Assembly: GCA_039105265.1 (NCBI GenBank)
Contig: JAPFFF010000006.1
Coordinates: 310,001-374,000 of the forward strand
Source: Tritrichomonas musculus
Lineage: Eukaryota > Parabasalia > Tritrichomonadida > Tritrichomonadidae
Length of the DNA: 64,000 bases
Reading direction: 5' to 3'
Positions 24,172-38,399 of the stretch are shown in pieces. Position 1 is the stretch's first letter; each line of letters begins with the position of its first letter. Under the pieces are notes generated by a model, which was not told the origin of the DNA, searched no databases, and saw nothing but the letters and a program-made list of their open reading frames with translations. The translations under genes and the position numbers were made by a program.

Positions 24172-26467
24172 CTATCTGTAGTTCTCCATCTGTAGTTCGC
24201 TATCTGTAGTTCTCCATCTGTAGTTCGCTATCTGTAATTCGCTATCTGTAAATCGCCATCTGTAGTTCTCCATCTGTAGTTTGCTATCTGTAAATCGTCC
24301 ATCTGTAGTTCTCCATCTGTAGTTTGCCATCTGTAAATCGTCCATCTGTAGTTCGCTATCTTTAGTTTGCCATCTGTAAATCGTCCATCTGTAGTTCTCC
24401 ATCTGTAGTTTGCTATCTGTAGTTCGCCATCTGTAAATCGTCCATCTGTAGTTTGCCATCTGTAAATCGTCCATCTGTGGTTCGCTATCTGTAGTTCTCC
24501 ATCTGTAGTTCTCCATCTGTAGTTCGCTATCTGTAGTTCGCTATCTGTAAATCGCCATCTGTAGTTCTCCATCTGTAGTTTGCCATCTGTAAATCGTCCA
24601 TCTGTAGTTCTCCATCTGTAGTTTGCCATCTGTAAATCGTCCATCTGTAGTTCGCTATCTGTAGTTTGCCATCTGTAAATCGTCCATCTGTAGTTCTCCA
24701 TCTGTAGTTCTTCATCTGTAAATCGTCCATCTGTGGTTCGCTATCTGTAGTTCTTCATCTGTAAATCGTCCATCTTTGGTTCGCTATCTGTAGTCCTCCA
24801 TCTGTAGTTTGCCATCTGTAGTTCGCCATCTGTAAATCGCCATCTGTAAATCGTCCATCTGTAGTTTGCCATCTGTAAATCGTCCATCTGTAGTTCGCTA
24901 TCTGTAGTTTGCTATCTGTAGTTCGCCATCTGTAAATCGCCATCTGTAAATTGTCCATTTGTAAATCGTCCATCTGTAGTTCGCTATCTGTAGTTCTCCA
25001 TCTGTAGTTTGCTATCTGTAGTTCGCCATCTGTAGTTCTCCATCTGTAGTTCTCCATCTGTAGTTTGCTATCTGTAGTTCGCCATCTGTAAATCGTCCAT
25101 CTGTAGTTTGCCATCTGTAAATCGTCCATCTGTGGTTCGCTATCTGTAGTTCTCCATCTGTAGTTCTCCATCTGTAGTTCGCTATCTGTAAATCGCCATC
25201 TGTAGTTCTCCATCTGTAGTTTGCCATCTGTAAATCGTCCATCTGTAGTTTGCCATCTGTAAATCGTCCATCTGTGGTTCGCTATCTGTAGTTCTCCATC
25301 TGTAGTTCTCCATCTGTAGTTCGCTATCTGTAGTTCGCTATCTGTAAATCGCCATCTGTAGTTCTCCATCTGTAGTTTGCCATCTGTAAATCGTCCATCT
25401 GTAGTTCTCCATCTGTAGTTTGCCATCTGTAAATCGTCCATCTGTAGTTCGCTATCTGTAGTTTGCCATCTGTAAATCGTCCATCTGTAGTTCTCCATCT
25501 GTAGTTCTTCATCTGTAAATCGTCCATCTGTGGTTCGCTATCTGTAGTTTGCCATCTGTAAATCGTCCATCTTTGGTTCGCTATCTGTAGTCCTCCATCT
25601 GTAGTTTGCCATCTGTAGTTCGCCATCTGTAAATCGCCATCTGTAAATCGTCCATCTGTAGTCCTCCATCTGTAGTTTGCCATCTGTAGTTCGCCATCTG
25701 TAAATCGCCATCTGTAAATCGTCCATCTGTAGTTTGCCATCTGTAAATCGTCCATCTGTAGTTCGCTATCTGTAGTTCGCTATCTGTAAATCGCCATCTG
25801 TAGTTCTCCATCTGTAGTTTGCCATCTGTAAATCGTCCATCTGTAGTTTGCCATCTGTAAATCGTCCATCTGTGGTTCGCTATCTGTAGTTCTCCATCTG
25901 TAGTTCTCCATCTGTAGTTCGCTATCTGTAGTTCGCTATCTGTAAATCGCCATCTGTAGTTCTCCATCTGTAGTTTGCCATCTGTAAATCGTCCATCTGT
26001 AGTTCTCCATCTGTAGTTTGCCATCTGTAAATCGTCCATCTGTAGTTCGCTATCTGTAGTTTGCCATCTGTAAATCGTCCATCTGTAGTTCTCCATCTGT
26101 AGTTCTTCATCTGTAAATCGTCCATCTGTGGTTCGCTATCTGTAGTTCTTCATCTGTAAATCGTCCATCTTTGGTTCGCTATCTGTAGTCCTCCATCTGT
26201 AGTTTGCCATCTGTAGTTCGCCATCTGTAAATCGCCATCTGTAAATCGTCCATCTGTAGTTTGCCATCTGTAAATCGTCCATCTGTAGTTCGCTATCTGT
26301 AGTTCGCTATCTGTAAATCGCCATCTGTAGTTCTCCATCTGTAGTTTGCCATCTGTAAATCGTCCATCTGTAGTTCTCCATCTGTAGTTTGCCATCTGTA
26401 AATCGTCCATCTGTAGTTCTCCATCTGTAGTTTGCCATCTGTAAATCGTCCATCTGTAGTTCTCCAT
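24172..26467 (+). repeat. Higher-order copy B (repeats 14,228 bp downstream)
   Basis: Landmarks at 23887, 24172, 24228, 24755, 25324, 25581 and 26150 recur at 38115, 38400, 38456, 38983, 39552, 39809 and 40378, always 14,228 bp later. Part of the same block (25324-26467) appears a third time at 45150-46293 with a constant offset of 19,826 bp. Confidence 0.85.
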
Positions 26468-27933
26468 CTGTAGTTCTTCATCTGTAAATCGTCCATCTGT
26501 GGTTCGCTATCTGTAGTTTGCCATCTGTAGTTTGCCATCTGTAGTTCGCCATCTGTAAATCGCCATCTGTAAATCGTCCATCTGTAGTTTGCCATCTGTA
26601 AATCGTCCATCTGTAGTTCGCTATCTGTAGTTCGCTATCTGTAAATCGCCATCTGTAGTTCTCCATCTGTAGTTTGCCATCTGTAAATCGTCCATCTGTA
26701 GTTCTCCATCTGTAGTTTGCCATCTGTAAATCGTCCATCTGTAGTTCTCCATCTGTAGTTTGCCATCTGTAAATCGTCCATCTGTAGTTCTCCATCTGTA
26801 GTTTGCCATCTGTAAATCGTCCATCTGTAGTTCTCCATCTGTAGTTTGCCATCTGTAAATCGTCCATCTGTAGTTCTCCATCTGTAGTTCTTCATCTGTA
26901 AATCGTCCATCTGTAGTTCGCTATCTGTAGTTTGCCATCTGTAAATCGTCCATCTTTGGTTCGCTATCTGTAGTCCTCCATCTGTAGTTTGCCATCTGTA
27001 GTTCGCCATCTGTAAATCGCCATCTGTAAATCGTCCATCTGTAGTTTGCCATCTGTAAATCGTCCATCTGTAGTTCGCTATCTGTAGTTCGCTATCTGTA
27101 AATCGCCATCTGTAGTTCTCCATCTGTAGTTTGCCATCTGTAAATCGTCCATCTGTAGTTTGCCATCTGTAAATCGTCCATCTGTAGTTCGCTATCTGTA
27201 GTTTGCCATCTGTAAATCGTCCATCTGTAGTTCTCCATCTGTAGTTCTTCATCTGTAAATCGTCCATCTGTAGTTCGCTATCTGTAGTTCTCCATCTGTA
27301 GTTTGCCATCTGTAAATCGTCCATCTGTAGTTCTCCATCTGTAGTTCTTCATCTGTAAATCGTCCATCTTTGGTTCGCTATCTGTAGTCCTCCATCTGTA
27401 GTTTGCCATCTGTAGTTCGCCATCTGTAAATCGCCATCTGTAAATCGTCCATCTGTAGTTTGCCATCTGTAAATCGTCCATCTGTAGTTCGCTATCTGTA
27501 GTTCGCTATCTGTAAATCGCCATCTGTAGTTCTCCATCTGTAGTTTGCCATCTGTAAATCGTCCATCTGTAGTTCTCCATCTGTAGTTTGCCATCTGTAA
27601 ATCGTCCATCTGTAGTTCTCCATCTGTAGTTTGCCATCTGTAAATCGTCCATCTGTAGTTCTCCATCTGTAGTTTGCCATCTGTAAATCGTCCATCTGTA
27701 GTTCTCCATCTGTAGTTTGCCATCTGTAAATCGTCCATCTGTAGTTCTCCATCTGTAGTTTGCCATCTGTAAATCGTCCATCTGTGGTTCGCTATCTGTA
27801 GTTTGCCATCTGTAAATCGTCCATCTTTGGTTCGCTATCTGTAGTCCTCCATCTGTAGTTTGCCATCTGTAGTTCGCCATCTGTAAATCGCCATCTGTAA
27901 ATCGTCCATCTGTAGTTTGCCATCTGTAGTTTG

Positions 27934-29495
27934 TTATCTGTAGTTCGCCATCTGTAAATCGCCATCTGTAGTTCTCCATCTGTAGTTCTTCATCTGTAAA
28001 TCGTCCATCTGTGGTTCGCTATCTGTAGTTCTCCATCTGTAGTTTGCCATCTGTAGTTCGCTATCAATAAATCGCCATCTGTAAATCGTCCATCTGTAGT
28101 TTGCCATCTGTAAATCGTCCATCTGTAGTTCGCTATCTGTAGTTCTCCATCTGTAGTTAGCTATCTGTAAATCGCCATCTGTAGTTCGCTATCTGTAGTT
28201 CTCCATCTGTAGTTTGCCATCTGTAGTTCGCTATCTGTAGTTCGCCATCTGTAGTTCTCCATCTGTAGTTCTTCATCTGTAAATCGTCCATCTGTGGTTC
28301 GCTATCTGTAGTTCTCCATCTGTAGTTTGCCATCTGTAGTTCGCCATCTGTAGTTCGCTATCTGTAAATCGCCATCTGTAGTTTGCCATCTGTAAATCGT
28401 CCATCTGTAGTTCGCCATCTGTAGTTCTCCATCTGTAGTTTGCTATCTGTAGTTCGCCATCTGTAAATCGCCATCTGTAGTTCTCCATCTGTAGTTCTTC
28501 ATCTGTAAATCGTCCATCTGTAGTTCGCTATCTGTAGTTTGCCATCTGTAAATCGTCCATCTGTGGTTCGCTATCTGTAGTTCTCCATCTGTAGTTTGCC
28601 ATCTGTAGTTTGCCATCTGTAGTTCGCTATCTGTAAATCGTCCATCTGTGGTTCGCTATCTGTAAATCGTCCATCTGTAGTTCGCTATCTGTAGTTCTCC
28701 ATCTGTAGTTTGCTATCTGTAGTTCGCCATCTGTAAATCGCCATCTGTAGTTCGCTATCTGTAGTTCTCCATCTGTAGTTTGCTATCTGTAGTTCGCTAT
28801 CTGTAGTTCTCCATCTGTAGTTTGCTATCTGTAGTTCTCCATCTGTAGTTCGCTATCTGTAAATCGCCATCTGTAGTTCGCTATCTGTAGTTCGCTATCT
28901 GTAAATCGCCATCTGTAGTTCTCCATCTGTAGTTTGCCATCTGTAAATCGTCCATCTGTAGTTTGCCATCTGTAAATCGTCCATCTGTGGTTCGCTATCT
29001 GTAGTTCTCCATCTGTAGTTCTCCATCTGTAGTTCTCCATCTGTAGTTCGCTATCTGTAGTTCGCTATCTGTAAATCGCCATCTGTAGTTCTCCATCTGT
29101 AGTTTGCCATCTGTAAATCGTCCATCTGTAGTTCTCCATCTGTAGTTTGCCATCTGTAAATCGTCCATCTGTAGTTCTCCATCTGTAGTTTGCCATCTGT
29201 AAATCGTCCATCTGTAGTTCTCCATCTGTAGTTTGCCATCTGTAAATCGTCCATCTGTAGTTCTCCATCTGTAGTTTGCCATCTGTAAATCGTCCATCTG
29301 TGGTTCGCTATCTGTAGTTTGCCATCTGTAAATCGTCCATCTTTGGTTCGCTATCTGTAGTCCTCCATCTGTAGTTTGCCATCTGTAGTTCGCCATCTGT
29401 AAATCGCCATCTGTAAATCGTCCATCTGTAGTTCTCCATCTGTAGTTTGTTATCTGTAGTTCGCCATCTGTAAATCGCCATCTGTAGTTCTCCAT
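27934..29495 (+). repeat. Higher-order copy C (repeats 2,958 bp downstream)
   Basis: Landmarks at 27934, 28273, 28825, 28995 and 29051 recur at 30892, 31231, 31783, 31953 and 32009, exactly 2,958 bp later. These two form a local tandem higher-order repeat. Confidence 0.85.
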
Positions 29496-30891
29496 CTGTA
29501 GTTCTTCATCTGTAAATCGTCCATCTGTGGTTCGCTATCTGTAGTTCTCCATCTGTAGTTTGCCATCTGTAAATCGTCCATCTGTAGTTTGCCATCTGTA
29601 AATCGTCCATCTGTAGTTCTCCATCTGTAGTTCTTCATCTGTAAATCGTCCATCTGTAGTTCGCTATCTGTAGTTCTCCATCTGTAGTTTGCCATCTGTA
29701 AATCGTCCATCTGTAGTTCTCCATCTGTAGTTCTTCATCTGTAAATCGTCCATCTGTAGTTCGCTATCTGTAGTTCTCCATCTGTAGTTTGCCATCTGTA
29801 GTTCGCCATCTGTAAATCGCCATCTGTAAATCGTCCATCTGTAGTTTGCCATCTGTAAATCGTCCATCTGTAGTTCGCTATCTGTAGTTCGCTATCTGTA
29901 AATCGCCATCTGTAGTTCTCCATCTGTAGTTTGCCATCTGTAAATCGTCCATCTGTAGTTCTCCATCTGTAGTTTGCCATCTGTAAATCGTCCATCTGTA
30001 GTTCTCCATCTGTAGTTTGCCATCTGTAAATCGTCCATCTGTAGTTCTCCATCTGTAGTTTGCCATCTGTAAATCGTCCATCTGTAGTTCTCCATCTGTA
30101 GTTTGCCATCTGTAAATCGTCCATCTGTAGTTCTCCATCTGTAGTTCTTCATCTGTAAATCGTCCATCTGTGGTTCGCTATCTGTAGTTTGCCATCTGTA
30201 AATCGTCCATCTTTGGTTCGCTATCTGTAGTCCTCCATCTGTAGTTTGCCATCTGTAGTTCGCCATCTGTAAATCGCCATCTGTAAATCGTCCATCTGTA
30301 GTTTGCCATCTGTAAATCGTCCATCTGTAGTTTGCCATCTGTAAATCGTCCATCTGTAGTTCGCTATCTGTAGTTCGCTATCTGTAAATCGCCATCTGTA
30401 GTTCTCCATCTGTAGTTTGCCATCTGTAAATCGTCCATCTGTAGTTCTCCATCTGTAGTTTGCCATCTGTAAATCGTCCATCTGTAGTTCTCCATCTGTA
30501 GTTTGCCATCTGTAAATCGTCCATCTGTAGTTCTCCATCTGTAGTTTGCCATCTGTAAATCGTCCATCTGTAGTTCTCCATCTGTAGTTTGCCATCTGTA
30601 AATCGTCCATCTGTAGTTCTCCATCTGTAGTTTGCCATCTGTAAATCGTCCATCTGTAGTTCTCCATCTGTAGTTTGCCATCTGTAAATCGTCCATCTGT
30701 AGTTCTCCATCTGTAGTTTGCCATCTGTAAATCGTCCATCTGTGGTTCGCTATCTGTAGTTTGCCATCTGTAAATCGTCCATCTTTGGTTCGCTATCTGT
30801 AGTCCTCCATCTGTAGTTTGCCATCTGTAGTTCGCCATCTGTAAATCGCCATCTGTAAATCGTCCATCTGTAGTTTGCCATCTGTAGTTTG

Positions 30892-32453
30892 TTATCTGTA
30901 GTTCGCCATCTGTAAATCGCCATCTGTAGTTCTCCATCTGTAGTTCTTCATCTGTAAATCGTCCATCTGTGGTTCGCTATCTGTAGTTCTCCATCTGTAG
31001 TTTGCCATCTGTAGTTCGCTATCAATAAATCGCCATCTGTAAATCGTCCATCTGTAGTTTGCCATCTGTAAATCGTCCATCTGTAGTTCGCTATCTGTAG
31101 TTCTCCATCTGTAGTTAGCTATCTGTAAATCGCCATCTGTAGTTCGCTATCTGTAGTTCTCCATCTGTAGTTTGCCATCTGTAGTTCGCTATCTGTAGTT
31201 CGCCATCTGTAGTTCTCCATCTGTAGTTCTTCATCTGTAAATCGTCCATCTGTGGTTCGCTATCTGTAGTTCTCCATCTGTAGTTTGCCATCTGTAGTTC
31301 GCCATCTGTAGTTCGCTATCTGTAAATCGCCATCTGTAGTTTGCCATCTGTAAATCGTCCATCTGTAGTTCGCCATCTGTAGTTCTCCATCTGTAGTTTG
31401 CTATCTGTAGTTCGCCATCTGTAAATCGCCATCTGTAGTTCTCCATCTGTAGTTCTTCATCTGTAAATCGTCCATCTGTAGTTCGCTATCTGTAGTTTGC
31501 CATCTGTAAATCGTCCATCTGTGGTTCGCTATCTGTAGTTCTCCATCTGTAGTTTGCCATCTGTAGTTTGCCATCTGTAGTTCGCTATCTGTAAATCGTC
31601 CATCTGTGGTTCGCTATCTGTAAATCGTCCATCTGTAGTTCGCTATCTGTAGTTCTCCATCTGTAGTTTGCTATCTGTAGTTCGCCATCTGTAAATCGCC
31701 ATCTGTAGTTCGCTATCTGTAGTTCTCCATCTGTAGTTTGCTATCTGTAGTTCGCTATCTGTAGTTCTCCATCTGTAGTTTGCTATCTGTAGTTCTCCAT
31801 CTGTAGTTCGCTATCTGTAAATCGCCATCTGTAGTTCGCTATCTGTAGTTCGCTATCTGTAAATCGCCATCTGTAGTTCTCCATCTGTAGTTTGCCATCT
31901 GTAAATCGTCCATCTGTAGTTTGCCATCTGTAAATCGTCCATCTGTGGTTCGCTATCTGTAGTTCTCCATCTGTAGTTCTCCATCTGTAGTTCTCCATCT
32001 GTAGTTCGCTATCTGTAGTTCGCTATCTGTAAATCGCCATCTGTAGTTCTCCATCTGTAGTTTGCCATCTGTAAATCGTCCATCTGTAGTTCTCCATCTG
32101 TAGTTTGCCATCTGTAAATCGTCCATCTGTAGTTCTCCATCTGTAGTTTGCCATCTGTAAATCGTCCATCTGTAGTTCTCCATCTGTAGTTTGCCATCTG
32201 TAAATCGTCCATCTGTAGTTCTCCATCTGTAGTTTGCCATCTGTAAATCGTCCATCTGTGGTTCGCTATCTGTAGTTTGCCATCTGTAAATCGTCCATCT
32301 TTGGTTCGCTATCTGTAGTCCTCCATCTGTAGTTTGCCATCTGTAGTTCGCCATCTGTAAATCGCCATCTGTAAATCGTCCATCTGTAGTTTGCCATCTG
32401 TAGTTTGTTATCTGTAGTTCGCCATCTGTAAATCGCCATCTGTAGTTCTCCAT
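30892..32453 (+). repeat. Higher-order copy C', partner of 27934-29495
   Basis: Constant 2,958-bp offset. The DNA between the two copies (29496-30891) differs in unit order, so the real duplication unit is longer than the perfectly matching part. Confidence 0.85.
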
Positions 32454-34589
32454 CTGTAGTTCTTCATCTGTAAATCGTCCATCTGTGGTTCGCTATCTGT
32501 AGTTCTCCATCTGTAGTTTGCCATCTGTAGTTCGCTATCAATAAATCGCCATCTGTAAATCGTCCATCTGTAGTTCTCCATCTGTAAATCGTCCATCTGT
32601 AGTTCGCTATCTGTAGTTCTCCATCTGTAGTTTGCCATCTGTAGTTCGCTATCAATAAATCGCCATCTGTAAATCGTCCATCTGTAGTTTGCCATCTGTA
32701 AATCGTCCATCTGTAGTTCGCTATCTGTAGTTCTCCATCTGTAGTTAGCTATCTGTAAATCGCCATCTGTAGTTCGCTATCTGTAGTTCTCCATCTGTAG
32801 TTTGCCATCTGTAGTTCGCTATCTGTAGTTCGCCATCTGTAGTTCTCCATCTGTAGTTCTTCATCTGTAAATCGTCCATCTGTGGTTCGCTATCTGTAGT
32901 TCTCCATCTGTAGTTTGCCATCTGTAGTTCGCCATCTGTAGTTCGCTATCTGTAAATCGCCATCTGTAGTTTGCCATCTGTAAATCGTCCATCTGTAGTT
33001 CGCCATCTGTAGTTCTCCATCTGTAGTTTGCTATCTGTAGTTCGCCATCTGTAAATCGCCATCTGTAGTTCTCCATCTGTAGTTCTTCATCTGTAAATCG
33101 TCCATCTGTAGTTCGCTATCTGTAGTTCTCCATCTGTAGTTTGCCATCTGTAGTTTGCCATCTGTAGTTCGCTATCTGTAAATCGTCCATCTGTGGTTCG
33201 CTATCTGTAAATCGTCCATCTGTGGTTCGCTATCTGTAGTTCTCCATCTGTAGTTTGCCATCTGTAGTTTGCCATCTGTAGTTCGCTATCTGTAAATCGT
33301 CCATCTGTGGTTCGCTATCTGTAAATCGTCCATCTGTAGTTCGCTATCTGTAGTTCTCCATCTGTAGTTTGCTATCTGTAGTTCGCCATCTGTAAATCGC
33401 CATCTGTAGTTCGCTATCTGTAGTTCTCCATCTGTAGTTTGCTATCTGTAGTTCGCTATCTGTAGTTCTCCATCTGTAGTTTGCTATCTGTAGTTCTCCA
33501 TCTGTAGTTCGCTATCTGTAAATCGCCATCTGTAGTTCGCTATCTGTAGTTCGCTATCTGTAAATCGCCATCTGTAGTTCTCCATCTGTAGTTTGCCATC
33601 TGTAAATCGTCCATCTGTAGTTCTCCATCTGTAGTTTGCCATCTGTAAATCGTCCATCTGTAGTTCTCCATCTGTAGTTTGCCATCTGTAAATCGTCCAT
33701 CTGTAGTTTGCCATCTGTAAATCGTCCATCTGTGGTTCGCTATCTGTAGTTCTTCATCTGTAAATCGTCCATCTTTGGTTCGCTATCTGTAGTTCGCTAT
33801 CTGTAGTTTGCCATCTGTAAATCGTCCATCTGTAGTTTGCCATCTGTAAATCGTCCATCTGTGGTTCGCTATCTGTAGTTCTCCATCTGTAGTTCTCCAT
33901 CTGTAGTTCTCCATCTGTAGTTCGCTATCTGTAGTTCGCTATCTGTAAATCGCCATCTGTAGTTCTCCATCTGTAGTTTGCCATCTGTAAATCGTCCATC
34001 TGTAGTTCTCCATCTGTAGTTTGCCATCTGTAAATCGTCCATCTGTAGTTCTCCATCTGTAGTTTGCCATCTGTAAATCGTCCATCTGTAGTTCTCCATC
34101 TGTAGTTTGCCATCTGTAAATCGTCCATCTGTAGTTCTCCATCTGTAGTTTGCCATCTGTAAATCGTCCATCTGTGGTTCGCTATCTGTAGTTTGCCATC
34201 TGTAAATCGTCCATCTTTGGTTCGCTATCTGTAGTCCTCCATCTGTAGTTTGCCATCTGTAGTTCGCCATCTGTAAATCGCCATCTGTAAATCGTCCATC
34301 TGTAGTTTGCCATCTGTAGTTTGTTATCTGTAGTTCGCCATCTGTAAATCGCCATCTGTAGTTCTCCATCTGTAGTTCTTCATCTGTAAATCGTCCATCT
34401 GTGGTTCGCTATCTGTAGTTCTCCATCTGTAGTTTGCCATCTGTAGTTCGCTATCAATAAATCGCCATCTGTAAATCGTCCATCTGTAGTTCTCCATCTG
34501 TAAATCGTCCATCTGTAGTTCGCTATCTGTAGTTCTCCATCTGTAGTTAGCTATCTGTAAATCGCCATCTGTAGTTCGCTATCTGTAGT

Positions 34590-34925
34590 TCTCCATCTGT
34601 ATCGTCCATCTGTGGTTCGCTATCTGTAGTTCTCCATCTGTAGTTTGCCATCTGTAGTTCGCCATCTGTAGTTCCATCTGTAGTAAATCGTCCATCTGTA
34701 GTTCGCCATCTGTAGTTCTCCATCTGTAGTTTGCTATCTGTAGTTCGCCATCTGTAAATCGCCATCTGTAGTTCTCCATCTGTAGTTCTTATCTGTAAAT
34801 CGTCCATCTGTAGTTCGCTATCTGTAGTTTGCCATCTGTAAATCGTCCATCTGTGGTTCGCTATCTGTAGTTCTCCATCTGTAGTTTGCCATCTGTAGTT
34901 TGCCATCTGTCCATCTGTAGTTCGC
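34590..34925 (+). other. Patch of irregular unit lengths in the array
   Basis: Within about 340 bp there are broken units such as CATCTGTATCGTC, GTTCCATCTGTAGTAAATCG, GTTCTTATCTG and GCCATCTGTCCATCTG. Elsewhere units are almost strictly 14 or 15 bp. This is either a real rearranged patch or an uncorrected consensus error at an assembly join. Confidence 0.7.
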
Positions 34926-37900
34926 TATCTGTAGTTCTCCATCTGTAGTTTGCTATCTGTAGTTCGCCATCTGTAAATCGCCATCTGTAGTTCGCTATCA
35001 ATAAATCGCCATCTGTAAATCGTCCATCTGTAGTTCTTCATCTGTAAATCGTCCATCTGTGGTTCGCTATCTGTAGTTCTCCATCTGTAGTTTGCCATCT
35101 GTAGTTCGCCATCTGTAGTTCGCTATCTGTAAATCGCCATCTGTAGTTTGCCATCTGTAAATCGTCCATCTGTAGTTCGCCATCTGTAGTTCTCCATCTG
35201 TAGTTTGCTATCTGTAGTTCGCCATCTGTAAATCGCCATCTGTAGTTCTCCATCTGTAGTTCTTCATCTGTAAATCGTCCATCTGTAGTTCGCTATCTGT
35301 AGTTTGCCATCTGTAAATCGTCCATCTGTGGTTCGCTATCTGTAGTTCTCCATCTGTAGTTTGCCATCTGTAGTTTGCCATCTGTAGTTCGCTATCTGTA
35401 AATCGTCCATCTGTGGTTCGCTATCTGTAAATCGTCCATCTGTAGTTCGCTATCTGTAGTTCTCCATCTGTAGTTTGCTATCTGTAGTTCGCCATCTGTA
35501 AATCGCCATCTGTAGTTCGCTATCTGTAGTTTGCTATCTGTAGTTCTCCATCTGTAGTTCGCTATCTGTAGTTCTCCATCTGTAGTTTGCTATCTGTAGT
35601 TCGCCATCTGTAAATCGCCATCTGTAGTTCGCTATCTGTAGTTCGCCATCTGTAAATCGCCATCTGTAGTTCGCTATCTGTAGTTCTCCATCTGTAGTTT
35701 GCTATCTGTAGTTCGCTATCTGTAGTTCTCCATCTGTAGTTTGCTATCTGTAGTTCTCCATCTGTAGTTTGCTATCTGTAGTTCGCCATCTGTAAATCGT
35801 CCATCTGTAGTTTGCCATCTGTAAATCGTCCATCTGTAGTTCGCTATCTGTAGTTCTCCATCTGTAGTTTGCTATCTGTAGTTCTCCATCTGTAGTTTGC
35901 TATCTGTAAATCGCCATCTGTAAATCGTCCATCTGTAGTTTGCCATCTGTAAATCGTCCATCTGTAGTTTGCCATCTGTAAATCGTCCATCTGTAGTTCG
36001 CTATCTGTAGTTCTCCATCTGTAGTTCGCTATCTGTAGTTCGCTATCTGTAAATCGCCATCTGTAGTTCTCCATCTGTAGTTTGCTATCTGTAAATCGTC
36101 CATCTGTAGTTCTCCATCTGTAGTTTGCCATCTGTAAATCGTCCATCTGTAGTTTGCCATCTGTAAATCGTCCATCTGTAGTTCGCTATCTGTAGTTCTC
36201 CATCTGTAGTTCGCTATCTGTAGTTCTCCATCTGTAGTTCGCTATCTGTAATTCGCTATCTGTAAATCGCCATCTGTAGTTCTCCATCTGTAGTTTGCTA
36301 TCTGTAAATCGTCCATCTGTAGTTCTCCATCTGTAGTTTGCCATCTGTAAATCGTCCATCTGTAGTTCGCTATCTTTAGTTTGCCATCTGTAAATCGTCC
36401 ATCTGTAGTTCTCCATCTGTAGTTTGCTATCTGTAGTTCGCCATCTGTAAATCGTCCATCTGTAGTTTGCCATCTGTAAATCGTCCATCTGTGGTTCGCT
36501 ATCTGTAGTTCTCCATCTGTAGTTCTCCATCTGTAGTTCGCTATCTGTAGTTCGCTATCTGTAAATCGCCATCTGTAGTTCTCCATCTGTAGTTTGCCAT
36601 CTGTAAATCGTCCATCTGTAGTTCTCCATCTGTAGTTTGCCATCTGTAAATCGTCCATCTGTGGTTCGCTATCTGTAGTTCTCCATCTGTAGTTCTCCAT
36701 CTGTAGTTCTCCATCTGTAGTTCGCTATCTGTAGTTCGCTATCTGTAAATCGCCATCTGTAGTTCTCCATCTGTAGTTTGCCATCTGTAAATCGTCCATC
36801 TGTAGTTCTCCATCTGTAGTTTGCCATCTGTAAATCGTCCATCTGTAGTTCTCCATCTGTAGTTTGCCATCTGTAAATCGTCCATCTGTAGTTCTCCATC
36901 TGTAGTTTGCCATCTGTAAATCGTCCATCTGTAGTTCTCCATCTGTAGTTTGCCATCTGTAAATCGTCCATCTGTGGTTCGCTATCTGTAGTTTGCCATC
37001 TGTAAATCGTCCATCTTTGGTTCGCTATCTGTAGTCCTCCATCTGTAGTTTGCCATCTGTAGTTCGCCATCTGTAAATCGCCATCTGTAAATCGTCCATC
37101 TGTAGTCCTCCATCTGTAGTTTGTTATCTGTAGTTCGCCATCTGTAAATCGCCATCTGTAGTTCTCCATCTGTAGTTCTTCATCTGTAAATCGTCCATCT
37201 GTGGTTCGCTATCTGTAGTTCTCCATCTGTAGTTTGCCATCTGTAGTTCGCTATCAATAAATCGCCATCTGTAAATCGTCCATCTGTAGTTTGCCATCTG
37301 TAAATCGTCCATCTGTAGTTCGCTATCTGTAGTTCTCCATCTGTAGTTAGCTATCTGTAAATCGCCATCTGTAGTTCGCTATCTGTAGTTCTCCATCTGT
37401 AGTTTGCCATCTGTAGTTCGCTATCTGTAGTTCGCCATCTGTAGTTCTCCATCTGTAGTTCTTCATCTGTAAATCGTCCATCTGTGGTTCGCTATCTGTA
37501 GTTCTCCATCTGTAGTTTGCCATCTGTAGTTCGCCATCTGTAGTTCGCTATCTGTAAATCGCCATCTGTAGTTTGCCATCTGTAAATCGTCCATCTGTAG
37601 TTCGCCATCTGTAGTTCTCCATCTGTAGTTTGCTATCTGTAGTTCGCCATCTGTAAATCGCCATCTGTAGTTCTCCATCTGTAGTTCTTCATCTGTAAAT
37701 CGTCCATCTGTAGTTCGCTATCTGTAGTTTGCCATCTGTAAATCGTCCATCTGTGGTTCGCTATCTGTAGTTCTCCATCTGTAGTTTGCCATCTGTAGTT
37801 TGCCATCTGTAGTTCGCTATCTGTAAATCGTCCATCTGTGGTTCGCTATCTGTAAATCGTCCATCTGTAGTTCGCTATCTGTAGTTCTCCATCTGTAGTT

Positions 37901-38399
37901 TGCTATCTGTAGTTCGCCATCTGTAAATCGCCATCTGTAGTTCGCTATCTGTAGTTCTCCATCTGTAGTTTGCTATCTGTAGTTCGCTATCTGTAGTTCT
38001 CCATCTGTAGTTTGCTATCTGTAGTTCTCCATCTGTAGTTTGCTATCTGTAGTTCGCCATCTGTAAATCGTCCATCTGTAGTTTGCCATCTGTAAATCGT
38101 CCATCTGTAGTTCGCTATCTGTAGTTCTCCATCTGTAGTTTGCTATCTGTAGTTCTCCATCTGTAGTTTGCTATCTGTAAATCGCCATCTGTAAATCGTC
38201 CATCTGTAGTTTGCCATCTGTAAATCGTCCATCTGTAGTTTGCCATCTGTAAATCGTCCATCTGTAGTTCGCTATCTGTAGTTCTCCATCTGTAGTTCGC
38301 TATCTGTAGTTCTCCATCTGTAGTTCTCCATCTGTAGTTTGCCATCTGTAAATCGTCCATCTGTAGTTTGCCATCTGTAAATCGTCCATCTGTAGTTCG

